A stretch of DNA of 64,000 bases from Nocardioides sp. W7 (GCF_022919075.1 NZ_CP095078.1:682001-746000), one strand, 5' to 3'; shown: positions 42,812-51,240, counted from the stretch's first letter. Numbers and translations are program-made. The notes: generated from the letters alone by a model not told the origin.

Positions 42812-44359
42812 ATGAGGACACGTCTCGCGTACGCAGGCTCCGGGGTGCTGGCCACCCTCGTGGCGGTCGCGCTCGCCCACCTGGTGGCCGGTCTGACCGA
42901 CCCGGGGGCGTCGCCGGTGCTGGCGGTCGGGTCCCAGGTCATCGACCTGACGCCCACGCCGATGAAGGAGTGGGCGATCCAGCAGTTCGGCACCAAGGAC
43001 AAGCCGATCCTGGTCGGATCGGTCTTCGCGGGCGTGCTGGCGTTGGCCGCCGCCGCCGGCCTGCTCGCCCGGCGGCGTTTCGCGCTGGGCGCGGGGCTGC
43101 TGGTGCTCCTGGTCGTCGTGGCCGGCGCCGCCACGGTCAACCGCCCGCGGTTCGAGGCTCTCGACCTGCTGCCGAGCGTGGTCGCGGCAGTCGCCGGCGT
43201 CGCGGCGCTGTGGTTCCTCGATCGCGCCCTCGATGCCCGTCGGCAGCGGCCGGCCCGGCACGACGCGATGGCCTGGGCGTCGCAGGCCGACCGGGCCCCC
43301 AGCCGCCGCGGCGTGCTCGTGGCGTCCGGCGTGCTCGCGGTGGCTGCCGCCGTGGTCGGCGGCGCCGGCGAGTGGATCGCCCGGGTCCGCACCCGGATCG
43401 CCGACGTCACCCTGCCCGCGGCCACCGACCCCGCGCCCCCGCTGCCGACGGGCATCGAGGGCACGGTCGAGGGCGTCACCCCGTTCCGGACGCCGAACGC
43501 CGACTTCTACCGCGTCGACACCCGGCTCTCGCTGCCCGTCATCGACCTCGACGACTGGTCGCTGACCATCGACGGCGACGTCGACCGGAAGGTCAGCTTC
43601 AGCTTCGAGGACATCCTCGCGATGCCGATGGTGGAGCGCGACATCACCCTCACCTGCGTCTCGAACGACGTCGGCGGGCGGTACGTCGGCTCCGCGCGCT
43701 GGCTCGGCGTACCGCTGCAGGACCTGCTCGACCAGGCCGGCATCTCCCGCACCCGGGCCGACCAGATCCTCAGCACCGACGTCGAGGGCATGACGATCAG
43801 TACGCCGCTGGAGCTGGCCGTCGACGGACGCGACGCGCTGCTCGCCGTCGGGATGAACGGCGACCCGCTGCCGCTGGAGCACGGCTTCCCCGCCCGGCTG
43901 GTGATCCCCGGTCTCTACGGCTTCATCAGCGCGACCAAGTGGATCAGCCGGATGACGCTGACGACGTACGGCGAGCAGGACGCGTACTGGACCAAGAAGA
44001 AGTGGGCCACCGACGCCCCCATCAAGCTCTCCAGCCGGATCGACACCCCGCGGTCGCTGTCCACGATCGACGCCGGCCCGACCTTCGTCGGCGGGGTCGC
44101 GTGGGCCCAGCACCAGGGTGGCGTGGCGAAGGTCGAGGTCCGCGTCGACGGCGGCCCGTGGCAGCCGGCCACGCTCGGCCCGGACGGCGGCAACGACTAC
44201 TGGCGCCAGTGGTACCTGCCCTGGGACGCCGCCTCCGGGCAGCACTCGCTCGCCGTCCGCGCGACCAGCGGCGACGGCGAGACCCAGACCGCCGTACGCG
44301 CGACCCCGTTCCCCGCGGGCTCCAGCGGGGTGCAGGAGACCCGCGTGACGGTCTCCTGA
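42812..44359 (+). CDS. Membrane-anchored molybdopterin-dependent oxidoreductase (sulfite-oxidase fold)
   Basis: A 515-residue protein. Residues 1-130 hold about four transmembrane segments; a fifth hydrophobic stretch (GVLVASGVLAVAAAVVGGAG), preceded by two arginines (PSRRGVL), leads to the outside part. The catalytic domain begins near residue 210 with the Moco-binding cysteine near residue 282 (DITLTCVSNDVGG) and a dimerisation domain (VEVRVDGGPWQPATL) closes it, as in sulfite oxidase/YedY proteins. Such enzymes reduce oxidised methionine or other S/N-oxides, or oxidise sulfite. It has a SigK-like promoter with no leader, which links it to the following fasciclin/sigK genes. Confidence 0.83.
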   Translation: MRTRLAYAGSGVLATLVAVALAHLVAGLTDPGASPVLAVGSQVIDLTPTPMKEWAIQQFGTKDKPILVGSVFAGVLALAAAAGLLARRRFALGAGLLVLLVVVAGAATVNRPRFEALDLLPSVVAAVAGVAALWFLDRALDARRQRPARHDAMAWASQADRAPSRRGVLVASGVLAVAAAVVGGAGEWIARVRTRIADVTLPAATDPAPPLPTGIEGTVEGVTPFRTPNADFYRVDTRLSLPVIDLDDWSLTIDGDVDRKVSFSFEDILAMPMVERDITLTCVSNDVGGRYVGSARWLGVPLQDLLDQAGISRTRADQILSTDVEGMTISTPLELAVDGRDALLAVGMNGDPLPLEHGFPARLVIPGLYGFISATKWISRMTLTTYGEQDAYWTKKKWATDAPIKLSSRIDTPRSLSTIDAGPTFVGGVAWAQHQGGVAKVEVRVDGGPWQPATLGPDGGNDYWRQWYLPWDAASGQHSLAVRATSGDGETQTAVRATPFPAGSSGVQETRVTVS

Positions 44360-44377
44360 GATTCGTCCGAAGCAGGA

Positions 44378-44406
44378 CCAATCCGGTCCCGCCGCCGCTT
44401 CGAACC
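44378..44406 (+). promoter_or_regulatory. Candidate SigK promoter CCAATCC-N16-CGAACC
   Basis: CCAATCC (44378-44384), a 16-base spacer and CGAACC (44401-44406) resemble the site at 42777-42805. It lies 34 bases before the fasciclin ATG, leaving room for a short leader with GGAAGG (44427-44432). Confidence 0.5.
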
Positions 44407-44439
44407 ACTCCTGTCAACCCACCGACGGAAGGCACCACG

Positions 44440-45099
44440 ATGAAGCTCCACACCCTGCGCCGCACGGGCGCCCTCACGGCCGCCGCCCTCTCCCTCACCG
44501 TGGGGCTCGCCGCCTGCAGCGACGAGGACAGCGGCTCGAGCAGCGCCGACGACACCGCGGCCTCCAGCACCCCCGCCGACGACATGAACGAGTCCGAGGA
44601 CGCTGAGATGGACGCTGGGATGGACGCCGAACCGTACGGCCCCGCCTGCGCGGACATCCCGGCCGACGGTCCCGCGTCGTTCGGCGGCATGGCCGCCGAG
44701 CCGGTCGCCACCGCGGCGTCCGCCAACCCGCTGCTCAGCACCCTGGTCGAGGCCGTCGGCGTCGCCGGTCTGGGCGACGCGCTGAACTCCGCCGAGGCCC
44801 TCACCGTCTTCGCGCCGGCCAACCCGGCCTTCGAGGCGATGGACCCGGCGACCCTCGAGGCCGCGATGGCCGACCCCGAGCTGCTCGGGACCGTGCTCAG
44901 CCACCACGTGGTCGCCGAGCGCATCTCCCCCGACCAGCTCTCCGGTGAGTTCGAGACCCTGGCCGGCGACATGCTGACCATCCAGGGCGAGGGCGAGGAG
45001 GCGACCGTCGGGACCGAGGGCGCCACCGTGCTGTGCGGCAACGTGCAGACCGCGAACGCCACGGTCTACATCATCGACACCGTGCTGATGCCCGCCTGA
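44440..45099 (+). CDS. Fasciclin-domain lipoprotein (MPT70/MPT83-like)
   Basis: A 219-residue secreted lipoprotein. The signal peptide ends LTVGLAAC, followed by an acidic Ser/Asp/Glu linker and one FAS1 domain: NPLLSTLVEAVGVAGLGDALNSAEALTVFAPANPAFEAM (split by the usual strands) and HHVVAERISPDQL to TVYIIDTVLMPA. Two Cys (GPACADIP and TVLCGNV) could form the disulfide seen in MPT70/83. In M. tuberculosis mpt70 and mpt83 are SigK targets. It lies directly upstream of sigK here and has its own candidate SigK site. Confidence 0.88.
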   Translation: MKLHTLRRTGALTAAALSLTVGLAACSDEDSGSSSADDTAASSTPADDMNESEDAEMDAGMDAEPYGPACADIPADGPASFGGMAAEPVATAASANPLLSTLVEAVGVAGLGDALNSAEALTVFAPANPAFEAMDPATLEAAMADPELLGTVLSHHVVAERISPDQLSGEFETLAGDMLTIQGEGEEATVGTEGATVLCGNVQTANATVYIIDTVLMPA

Positions 45100-45147
45100 C
45101 GTCTCCTCCGACCTGACCGTCTTTGACCTGAGCGCAAGGATCATCAC

Positions 45148-45753
45148 GTGGACCACATCCGGCCCGTGCCCGACGACCCCTCCCCGGTGGAGGGGTCGTC
45201 GGTGGCCCCCGATCTCGGCGAGCTGCTGAAGCTCTCCGGGCGCGGGGACCAGCGCGCCTTCAGCCAGCTGTACGACGCCGTCTCCACGCGCGTCTTCGGC
45301 CTCGCCGTCCGGGTCGTCCGCGACCCGGCGCAGGCCGAGGAGGTGACCCAGGAGGCGTTCCTCGAGATCTGGCGGACGGCCGGGCGCTACGACCCGGACC
45401 GGGGCAGCCCGCTCGGCTGGCTGCTGACGATCGTGCACCGCAAGGCGGTCGACCGGGTCAGGTCCGCGGAGTCGGCCACCCGCCGCGACGCGTCGTACCA
45501 CCAGCAGAACCAGCCGGTCGCCCACGACGCGACCGCCGAGGCGGCCCACGCCTCGCTCGAGGCCCGCCGGGTGCGCACCGCGCTCGGCAGCCTCACCTCC
45601 GTCCAGCGCGAGGCGCTCGAGCTGGCGTACTTCGGGGGCTACACCCACACCGAGGTGGCAGGCATGCTCGACCTCCCGGTCGGCACCGCCAAGACCCGCA
45701 TCCGAGACGGCCTGATCCGGTTGCGCGACACGATGGGAGTTGGGGGCCGATGA
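45148..45753 (+). CDS. sigK: ECF RNA polymerase sigma factor SigK-like
   Basis: A 201-residue ECF sigma factor: region 2 (AFSQLYDAVSTRVFGLAVRVVRD, EEVTQEAFLEIWRTAGRYD, GWLLTIVHRKAVDRVR) and region 4 (ALGSLTSVQREALELAYFGGYTHTEVAGMLDLPVGTAKTRIRDGLIRLR). The order sigK-rskA followed by FAD, DUF1365, CFA-synthase and DUF1295 genes is the mycobacterial SigK locus. Unlike M. tuberculosis SigK it contains no cysteine. A 13-bp perfect hairpin (45171-45201) starts 23 bases into the coding region. AAGGA precedes the GTG. The stop overlaps the anti-sigma ATG. Confidence 0.85.
   Translation: MDHIRPVPDDPSPVEGSSVAPDLGELLKLSGRGDQRAFSQLYDAVSTRVFGLAVRVVRDPAQAEEVTQEAFLEIWRTAGRYDPDRGSPLGWLLTIVHRKAVDRVRSAESATRRDASYHQQNQPVAHDATAEAAHASLEARRVRTALGSLTSVQREALELAYFGGYTHTEVAGMLDLPVGTAKTRIRDGLIRLRDTMGVGGR
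45171..45201 (+). promoter_or_regulatory. Hairpin at the start of the sigK coding region
   Basis: CGACGACCCCTCC (45171-45183) pairs perfectly with GGAGGGGTCGTCG (45189-45201) around a 5-base loop, encoding DDPSPVEGSS in a poorly conserved N-terminus. It might slow or gate sigK translation. Confidence 0.4.
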
Positions 45754-46466
45754 CCGACATCCACGCCCTGTCCGGCGCGTACGCCGTGGACGCGCTCGAC
45801 GACCTCGAGCGCGCCCAGTTCGAACGGCACCTCGCCGACTGCCCGACCTGCCGTGCGGAGGTCGACAGCCTCCGCGAGGCCGGCGCCCTGATGGCCGAGA
45901 CCGTGGCCGAGGAGCCGCCGGCCGGTCTGCGCGACCGGGTCCTCGCCGACATCGCGACCGTGCGGCCGCTGCCGCCGATCGTGCCGGAGGTGACGCGCCG
46001 GCCGGCCCGCCGGTGGTTTCCCGGTCTGCTCGCGGCGGCCGCGGTGGTGACCGCGCTCGGTGTGGGCGCCGCCGTCGTCCAGCCCTGGGAGGACGAGTCC
46101 TCGCAGACCGAGATCTCGGCCGTGGACCGGATCCAGGCGGCGGAAGACGCCGAGTCCTGGACCGAGGAGTTCGAGGACGGCTCGACGGCGACCCTCTACC
46201 GGTCGGTCTCGCTCAACCAGGCGGTGATGGTCACCGAGGACATGGCCGACGCGCCGAGCGGTCGGGTCTACGAGGTCTGGCTGCAGCACGACGACGACAT
46301 GGTCGCCGCCGCGCTGATGCCGTCCGGTCCGGACAACGTCGTCGAGCTGGTCGGCGACCCGGCCACGGCCGACGGCTTCGGCATCACGCTCGAGGCCGCC
46401 GGCGGGTCCCCGACCGGCGAGCCCCAGGGCGACGTCCTCGCCGTCGTCGGCTTCGAGCAGGCATGA
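45750..46466 (+). CDS. rskA: Anti-sigma-K factor
   Basis: A 238-residue membrane anti-sigma factor. The cytoplasmic sigma-binding domain (HALSGAYAVDALDDLERAQFERHLADCPTC) carries a zinc anti-sigma motif HxxxCxxC, one transmembrane helix follows (WFPGLLAAAAVVTALGVGAAVV, about residues 89-110), and the external RskA domain ends LEAAGGSPTGEPQGDVLAVVGF. It should hold SigK at the membrane until proteolysis frees it. The M. tuberculosis protein lacks this Cys motif. ATGA overlaps join it to sigK and to the FAD/DUF1365 gene. Confidence 0.88.
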   Translation: MTDIHALSGAYAVDALDDLERAQFERHLADCPTCRAEVDSLREAGALMAETVAEEPPAGLRDRVLADIATVRPLPPIVPEVTRRPARRWFPGLLAAAAVVTALGVGAAVVQPWEDESSQTEISAVDRIQAAEDAESWTEEFEDGSTATLYRSVSLNQAVMVTEDMADAPSGRVYEVWLQHDDDMVAAALMPSGPDNVVELVGDPATADGFGITLEAAGGSPTGEPQGDVLAVVGFEQA

Positions 46467-48592
46467 GCGCATCGGAGGGCCGCCGCGTCGCGGTGGTCGG
46501 GTCCGGCGTCACCGGCCTGGTGGCCGCGTACGTCGCCTCCCGCACCGCGCACGTCACGCTCTACGAGGCCGACGACCGGCTCGGCGGGCACGCCGACACC
46601 CACCTCGTCGACGGGCTCGCCATCGACACCGGCTTCATCGTGCACAACGAGCGCACGTACCCGGTGCTGCTGCGCCTCTTCGGCGAGCTCGGCGTCGAGA
46701 CCCAGGAGTCGGAGATGTCGATGTCGATCAGCGACGCCGGCACCGGGCTGGAGTGGGCCGGCGCGCTCGGCCGGGCGGGCGTCGTACCGACCCTCGGGCA
46801 CCTGGCCAACCCACGCTACGTGCGGATGCTGACCGAGATCCCGCGGTTCCACCGGCGCGCGCGGGCGCTGCTGACCCGGCCGGGGGACGACCTCACGCTC
46901 CGGGCGTTCCTGGAGGTGGGCGGCTTCACGCCGTACTTCGCCCGGCACTTCATGGAGCCGCTGGTCGCCGCCGTCTGGTCCTGCGACCCGGCGGTCTCGC
47001 TGGACTACCCCGCGCGCTACCTGTTCAGCTTCCTGGAGCACCACGGGATGCTCGCGATCTTCGGCTCGCCGACCTGGCGAACGGTCACCGGCGGCTCCCG
47101 GGAGTACGTCGCCCGGGTCGCCGCCGCGCTCGCGGACGCGGGCGCCGAGGTGCGCACCGGCACCAAGGTCACCTCGCTGCTGGAGTCCCCGACCGGCGTC
47201 GAGCTGACCGACGGCAGCGGCGCGATCACGTCGTACGACGCCGTCGTGGTCGCCACGCACCCCGGCCAGGCGCTGGCCCTGCTCGCCCAGCCGACCCCGC
47301 GACAGGCGGAGGTGCTCGGCGCGCTGCCGTACTCCCCCAACGTGGCGCTGCTGCATACCGACACCTCGGTGCTGCCCCGGCTGCGCAACACCTGGGCGTC
47401 GTGGAACTTCCACCGCCCGCGCGAGGAGCGCGACGGCGTCACGGTCACCTACGACCTGACTCGGCTGCAGCGGCTGCCCACCGACACGCACTACCTGGTC
47501 ACCCTGGGCGGCGAGCACCTCGTCGACCCGGACCTGGTGATCGACCGGATCGAGTACGAGCACCCCCTCTACAACCCGGCCTCCGTCGCCGCCCAGGCCC
47601 GGCTGCCGGAGATCGACAGCGACCGGGTCTCCTTCGCCGGCGCGTACCACGGCTGGGGCTTCCACGAGGACGGCGCGCGCTCCGGGCTGGCCGCCGTCGA
47701 GCGGCTCGGCCTGGCCTGGGACGCGCCCGACCCGACGCTGGTTGAGGTGCGAGGCGCGCCAGCGCCCACGCTGGTTGAGGTGCGAGGCGCGCCAGCGCCG
47801 AGCCTCGAAACCCGTCTTGCCAAGAAGCGACCCCGATCACGGCCGTCGTACGACTCACCCGGTTTCGAGGCTCAGGACTCCGTCCTTCGCACCTCAACCA
47901 GCGTTCTCTACGACACGACCATCCGGCACACCCGGAGGCAGCCGTTCGGGCGCAGCTTCACGCACCGCTCGCACACCTGGTTGGTCGACCTCGACGACCT
48001 GCCCGACCACGGCGCGCGGTCGTGGCTGCTCGGGTCGTTCGAGGCCCGCGACCACCTCGGCTCGCCCGAGCACTCGCTCCGGGTCAACGTCGACACGTTC
48101 CTGGCCGCGCACGGCGAGGAGCGGCCGGAGCGGATCCTGATGGCCGCGCACCCGCGGACCCTGGGGCACTGCTTCAACCCGATCTCGGTCTTCTGGTGCC
48201 TCGACTCCGCCGGGCGCCGGCAGTGCGTGGTCGTCGAGGTCCACAACACCTACGGCGACCGGCACGCCTACCTCGTCCACCCCGACGAGCAGGGGCGGGC
48301 GAGCACCCCGAAGGCGATGTACGTCTCGCCCTTCCACGGCACCGACGGCCACTACGAGCTCGCCGTACCGCTACCGGGCGAGCGGCTGCGGGTCGCGGTG
48401 ACGCTGCACTCCGACGACGGGGCGACGTTCAGCGCGACGCTCGACGGCACCCGCTCCGCCGACGGACCCGTGCGCGCGGCCGGCGCGACGCTGCGCGGCG
48501 CCGCCCTCATCCGGGTACACGGCGTCTGGCTCTGGCTGCGCCGCCTCCCGCTCCGCTCCCGCCCTCGCCACCACCAGGAAGGTGTGTCATGA
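46463..48592 (+). CDS. Fused FAD-dependent amine-oxidase-like oxidoreductase and DUF1365 protein
   Basis: A 709-residue protein. Residues 1-420 are an NAD/FAD-binding amine oxidase-like enzyme (VAVVGSGVTGLVAAYVAS, ERTYPVLLRLF, YHGWGFHEDGARSGLAAVE). Residues about 485-700 are DUF1365 (LYDTTIRHTRRQPFGRSFTHRSHTWLVDL, HPRTLGHCFNPISVFW, EVHNTYGDRHAYL). In mycobacteria these are separate genes, Rv0449c and Rv0448c. The link (residues 425-480) is encoded by a 170-bp palindromic repeat with no stop in this frame. The operon pairs it with CFA-synthase-like enzymes, so it probably oxidises or modifies unsaturated or methylated fatty acyl chains. Confidence 0.82.
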   Translation: MSASEGRRVAVVGSGVTGLVAAYVASRTAHVTLYEADDRLGGHADTHLVDGLAIDTGFIVHNERTYPVLLRLFGELGVETQESEMSMSISDAGTGLEWAGALGRAGVVPTLGHLANPRYVRMLTEIPRFHRRARALLTRPGDDLTLRAFLEVGGFTPYFARHFMEPLVAAVWSCDPAVSLDYPARYLFSFLEHHGMLAIFGSPTWRTVTGGSREYVARVAAALADAGAEVRTGTKVTSLLESPTGVELTDGSGAITSYDAVVVATHPGQALALLAQPTPRQAEVLGALPYSPNVALLHTDTSVLPRLRNTWASWNFHRPREERDGVTVTYDLTRLQRLPTDTHYLVTLGGEHLVDPDLVIDRIEYEHPLYNPASVAAQARLPEIDSDRVSFAGAYHGWGFHEDGARSGLAAVERLGLAWDAPDPTLVEVRGAPAPTLVEVRGAPAPSLETRLAKKRPRSRPSYDSPGFEAQDSVLRTSTSVLYDTTIRHTRRQPFGRSFTHRSHTWLVDLDDLPDHGARSWLLGSFEARDHLGSPEHSLRVNVDTFLAAHGEERPERILMAAHPRTLGHCFNPISVFWCLDSAGRRQCVVVEVHNTYGDRHAYLVHPDEQGRASTPKAMYVSPFHGTDGHYELAVPLPGERLRVAVTLHSDDGATFSATLDGTRSADGPVRAAGATLRGAALIRVHGVWLWLRRLPLRSRPRHHQEGVS
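47735..47904. repeat. 170-bp bipartite repeat inside the FAD/DUF1365 gene
   Basis: The left 33-bp unit (47735-47767) is tandemly duplicated (47768-47800), read as TLVEVRGAPAP twice. Outer arms 47768-47784 and 47888-47904 pair over 17 bp, inner arms 47801-47812 and 47861-47872 (AGCCTCGAAACC with GGTTTCGAGGCT) over 12 bp. Same ends as 34045-34128. Confidence 0.8.
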
Positions 48593-49833
48593 CGCTCGCC
48601 CCCGCCCGCCCGTCGACCCAGCGGTGGCCGGGCCTGCACGACGTACCGACCGGCCCCCGGGCCGCGGTCTCCGCACGGGTCGCCCGTCGGCTGTTCCACT
48701 CGGCCGTGCACCGCCTCGACGTCTCGGTCGTCGTCGGCGACGAGACCTGGGGCCGGGGTGGCCCGGTCGCGGTCGTGCACCGGCCGGAGGAGTTCTTCGC
48801 CCGGCTCGGCGTGCACCAGCTGATCGGCTTCGGGGAGGCCTACCTCACCGGCGCGTGGGACGCCGAGGACCTCGGCGGCTTCCTCGCCGTCCTGGCCGCG
48901 CAGATGCCGGAGCTGGTGCCCCGGCCGCTGCAGCGGCTGCGCTCGTTCGTCGTCAAGCGCCCGCCGCGCAAGCAGGTGAGCAGCGCCGACAACGCGCAGG
49001 CCAACATCGCCCACCACTACGACCTGTCCAACGAGCTGTTCCGGATCTTCCTGGACCCGACGATGAGCTACTCCTCGGCGCTCTTCGCCGGAGACCCGAC
49101 CACCGCGACGGCAGCCGATCTCGAGGCCGCGCAGGCGCGCAAGATCGAGCGGCTGCTCGACCTGGCCGGGGTCGGCGAGGGCAGCCGGGTGCTGGAGATC
49201 GGCTCCGGCTGGGGCGAGCTCGCGCTGCGCGCGGCCCGCCGCGGCGCCACCGTCCGCACCATCACCCTCTCGGTCGAGCAGCAGGCGCTCGCCCGCGAAC
49301 GGGTCGCCGCGGCCGGCTTCGCCGACCACGTCTCGGTGGACCTGTGCGACTACCGCGACGTCGACGGCACGTACGATGCCGTGCTGTCCGTCGAGATGAT
49401 CGAGGCGGTCGGCTGGCAGTACTGGCGGACCTACTTCCAGAAGATCGACGCCGTGCTGGCCCCCGGCGGCCGGGCCGCGATCCAGGCGATCACCATGCCG
49501 CACGACCGGATGCTCGCGACCCGCAACACCTGGACCTGGATCCACAAGTACATCTTCCCCGGCGGCTTCCTCCCCTCGGTCGACGTCATCGACGAGGTCA
49601 CCCGCGAGCACACCTCGCTGCGCCTGGGCGAGCAGCTCTCGATGGGCCAGCACTACGCCGCGACGCTGCGGCTGTGGGACGAGGCCTTCCTCGGCGCCTC
49701 GGCCCGGGTCCGCGAGCTCGGCTTCGACGACACCTTCGAGCGGATGTGGCACTTCTACCTGGAGTACTCCCGCGCGGGCTTCGCCTCCGGCTACATCGAC
49801 GTGAACCAGCTCGTCCTGGAGAAGAGCGCGTGA
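48589..49833 (+). CDS. ufaA1: Cyclopropane-fatty-acid-synthase-like methyltransferase (UfaA1 type)
   Basis: A 414-residue SAM-dependent enzyme acting on unsaturated phospholipid acyl chains. An N-terminal lipid-binding region is followed by HHYDLSNELFRIFLDPTMSYSSALF, the SAM motif VLEIGSGWGELALRAARRG near residue 200, SVEMIEAVGWQYWRTYFQ and the carboxy-terminal EYSRAGFASGYIDVNQLVL. It is the counterpart of Rv0447c in the mycobacterial SigK operon. The product (cyclopropane, methyl or other branched chain) is not determinable. ATGA overlap with the FAD/DUF1365 gene, GTGA overlap with the second methyltransferase. Confidence 0.87.
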   Translation: MTLAPARPSTQRWPGLHDVPTGPRAAVSARVARRLFHSAVHRLDVSVVVGDETWGRGGPVAVVHRPEEFFARLGVHQLIGFGEAYLTGAWDAEDLGGFLAVLAAQMPELVPRPLQRLRSFVVKRPPRKQVSSADNAQANIAHHYDLSNELFRIFLDPTMSYSSALFAGDPTTATAADLEAAQARKIERLLDLAGVGEGSRVLEIGSGWGELALRAARRGATVRTITLSVEQQALARERVAAAGFADHVSVDLCDYRDVDGTYDAVLSVEMIEAVGWQYWRTYFQKIDAVLAPGGRAAIQAITMPHDRMLATRNTWTWIHKYIFPGGFLPSVDVIDEVTREHTSLRLGEQLSMGQHYAATLRLWDEAFLGASARVRELGFDDTFERMWHFYLEYSRAGFASGYIDVNQLVLEKSA

Positions 49834-51080
49834 GCGTCGCCGCCACCCTCGCCGAGGCCGCGCGCCCGTTCCTGGGCGGCGACCTGCCGGTGCGGCTGCG
49901 GGCCTGGGACGGCTCCGAGGCCGGCCCGGTCGATGCCCCGCTGGTCGAGCTGCGCTCGCCCGACGCCGTACGCCGCCTGCTCCGGCACCCCGGCGAGCTC
50001 GGCGCGGCCCAGGCGTACGTCACCGGCGAGCTGGAGGTCGACCACGACCTCGAAGACGCGCTGACCCAGGCCTTCTCGGTGGCTCGCGAGCGCGGCCTGC
50101 CGGTGCGGCCGACACCGTCCGCGGTGCTCTCCGCGGTCCGTGCCGTGACGCGGCTCGGGCTGCTGCGCCCCGCTCCGGCGCCGCCGCGGTCGCAGGCGCG
50201 GAGCCGCGGCCGGCTGCACAGCCCGCTGCGGGACCGGCGCTCGATCAGCCACCACTACGACCTCTCCAACGAGTTCTACGCGCTGATCCTGGAGGAGTCG
50301 ATGGCGTACTCCTGCGGTTACCACGCCTCACCGTCGGTGTCCCTGGAGGAGGCGCAGCGGGCCAAGCTGGACCTGGTCTGCCGCAAGCTCGGCCTCGAGC
50401 CCGGGATGCGGCTGCTCGACGTCGGCTGCGGCTGGGGGTCGCTCTCGCTGCACGCCGCCGAGCACTTCGGCGCGCAGGTCGTCGGCGTGACCATCGCGGC
50501 CGAGCAGAAGCGGTTCATCGACGCCCGGATCGCCGAGCGCGGCCTGGGCGACCGGGTGCGGATCCGGCTCCAGGACTATCGCGAGGTGCCCGAGCGCGAC
50601 CACTTCGACGCGGTCGGGTCGATCGAGATGGGCGAGCACGTCGGCGAGGGCAACTACCCAACGTACGTCTCCGTCCTGGCGCGCTCGGCGAAGCCCGGCG
50701 GGCGGGTGCTGGTGCAGCAGATGTCGCGCACCGGGAGGTGGCCGGGCGGCGGACCGTTCATCGAGTCGTTCATCGCCCCCGACATGCACATGCGCCCGGT
50801 GGGAGAGACGGTCGCGTACCTCGAGCACGGGGGTCTCGAGGTGCGCGACGTGCACGCGCTGCGCGAGCACTACGTGCTCACCGTGGCGGGTTGGCTGGAG
50901 CGGTTCGAGAAGAACCTGCCCCGCCTCGTCGACCTCGTCGGCGAGGAGGTCGTCCGCGTGTGGCGGCTCTACCTCGTCGGCGGCTCGATGGCCTTCCGCG
51001 ACGGGCGGATGGGCGTCGACCAGATCCTCGCCGTCCGGCCCGGTGGCGAGCACTCCCTGCCGTCGGTGCGGTCGTGGTGA
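49830..51080 (+). CDS. Second CFA-synthase-like methyltransferase
   Basis: A 416-residue enzyme of the same superfamily but a different branch. Its motifs are HHYDLSNEFYALILEESMAYSCGYH, the SAM site LLDVGCGWGSLSLHAAEHFG, SIEMGEHVGEGNYPTYV and FIAPDMHMRPVGETVAYLE. The N-terminal part has LGAAQAYVTGELEVDHDLEDAL. The mycobacterial SigK operon has one methyltransferase here; this cluster has two in tandem, which suggests sequential or alternative modification of the same acyl chains. The GTG start overlaps the previous stop. Tandem palindromes follow. Confidence 0.85.
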   Translation: MSVAATLAEAARPFLGGDLPVRLRAWDGSEAGPVDAPLVELRSPDAVRRLLRHPGELGAAQAYVTGELEVDHDLEDALTQAFSVARERGLPVRPTPSAVLSAVRAVTRLGLLRPAPAPPRSQARSRGRLHSPLRDRRSISHHYDLSNEFYALILEESMAYSCGYHASPSVSLEEAQRAKLDLVCRKLGLEPGMRLLDVGCGWGSLSLHAAEHFGAQVVGVTIAAEQKRFIDARIAERGLGDRVRIRLQDYREVPERDHFDAVGSIEMGEHVGEGNYPTYVSVLARSAKPGGRVLVQQMSRTGRWPGGGPFIESFIAPDMHMRPVGETVAYLEHGGLEVRDVHALREHYVLTVAGWLERFEKNLPRLVDLVGEEVVRVWRLYLVGGSMAFRDGRMGVDQILAVRPGGEHSLPSVRSW

Positions 51081-51103
51081 GCGGGCCGGCCGGCCGCCCA
51101 CGG

Positions 51104-51227
51104 GCGGTGAGCTGTGCACCGATCCGGCCCGCCCATCGGTGGCTGACTCACCGCCACTCTGCGGCCGTTCGGGTGAGCGGTGAGCTGTCCACCGATCCAG
51201 CCCACCGATCGGTGGCTGACCCACCGC
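51104..51227. repeat. Tandem pair of 51-bp palindromes between methyltransferase and DUF1295 genes
   Basis: Units at 51104-51154 and 51177-51227 are direct copies (GCGGTGAGCTGT...ACCGC) that differ at a few positions, and each is itself an imperfect palindrome (CACCGATC against GATCGGTG). They occupy the only large gap in the otherwise overlapping operon. Confidence 0.7.
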
Positions 51228-51240
51228 TGGCGGGGGCCCG

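Noticed and set aside
51104..51227. CRISPR-like array
   Set aside because: Only two palindromic copies with a 22-base gap, degenerate repeats and no cas genes.
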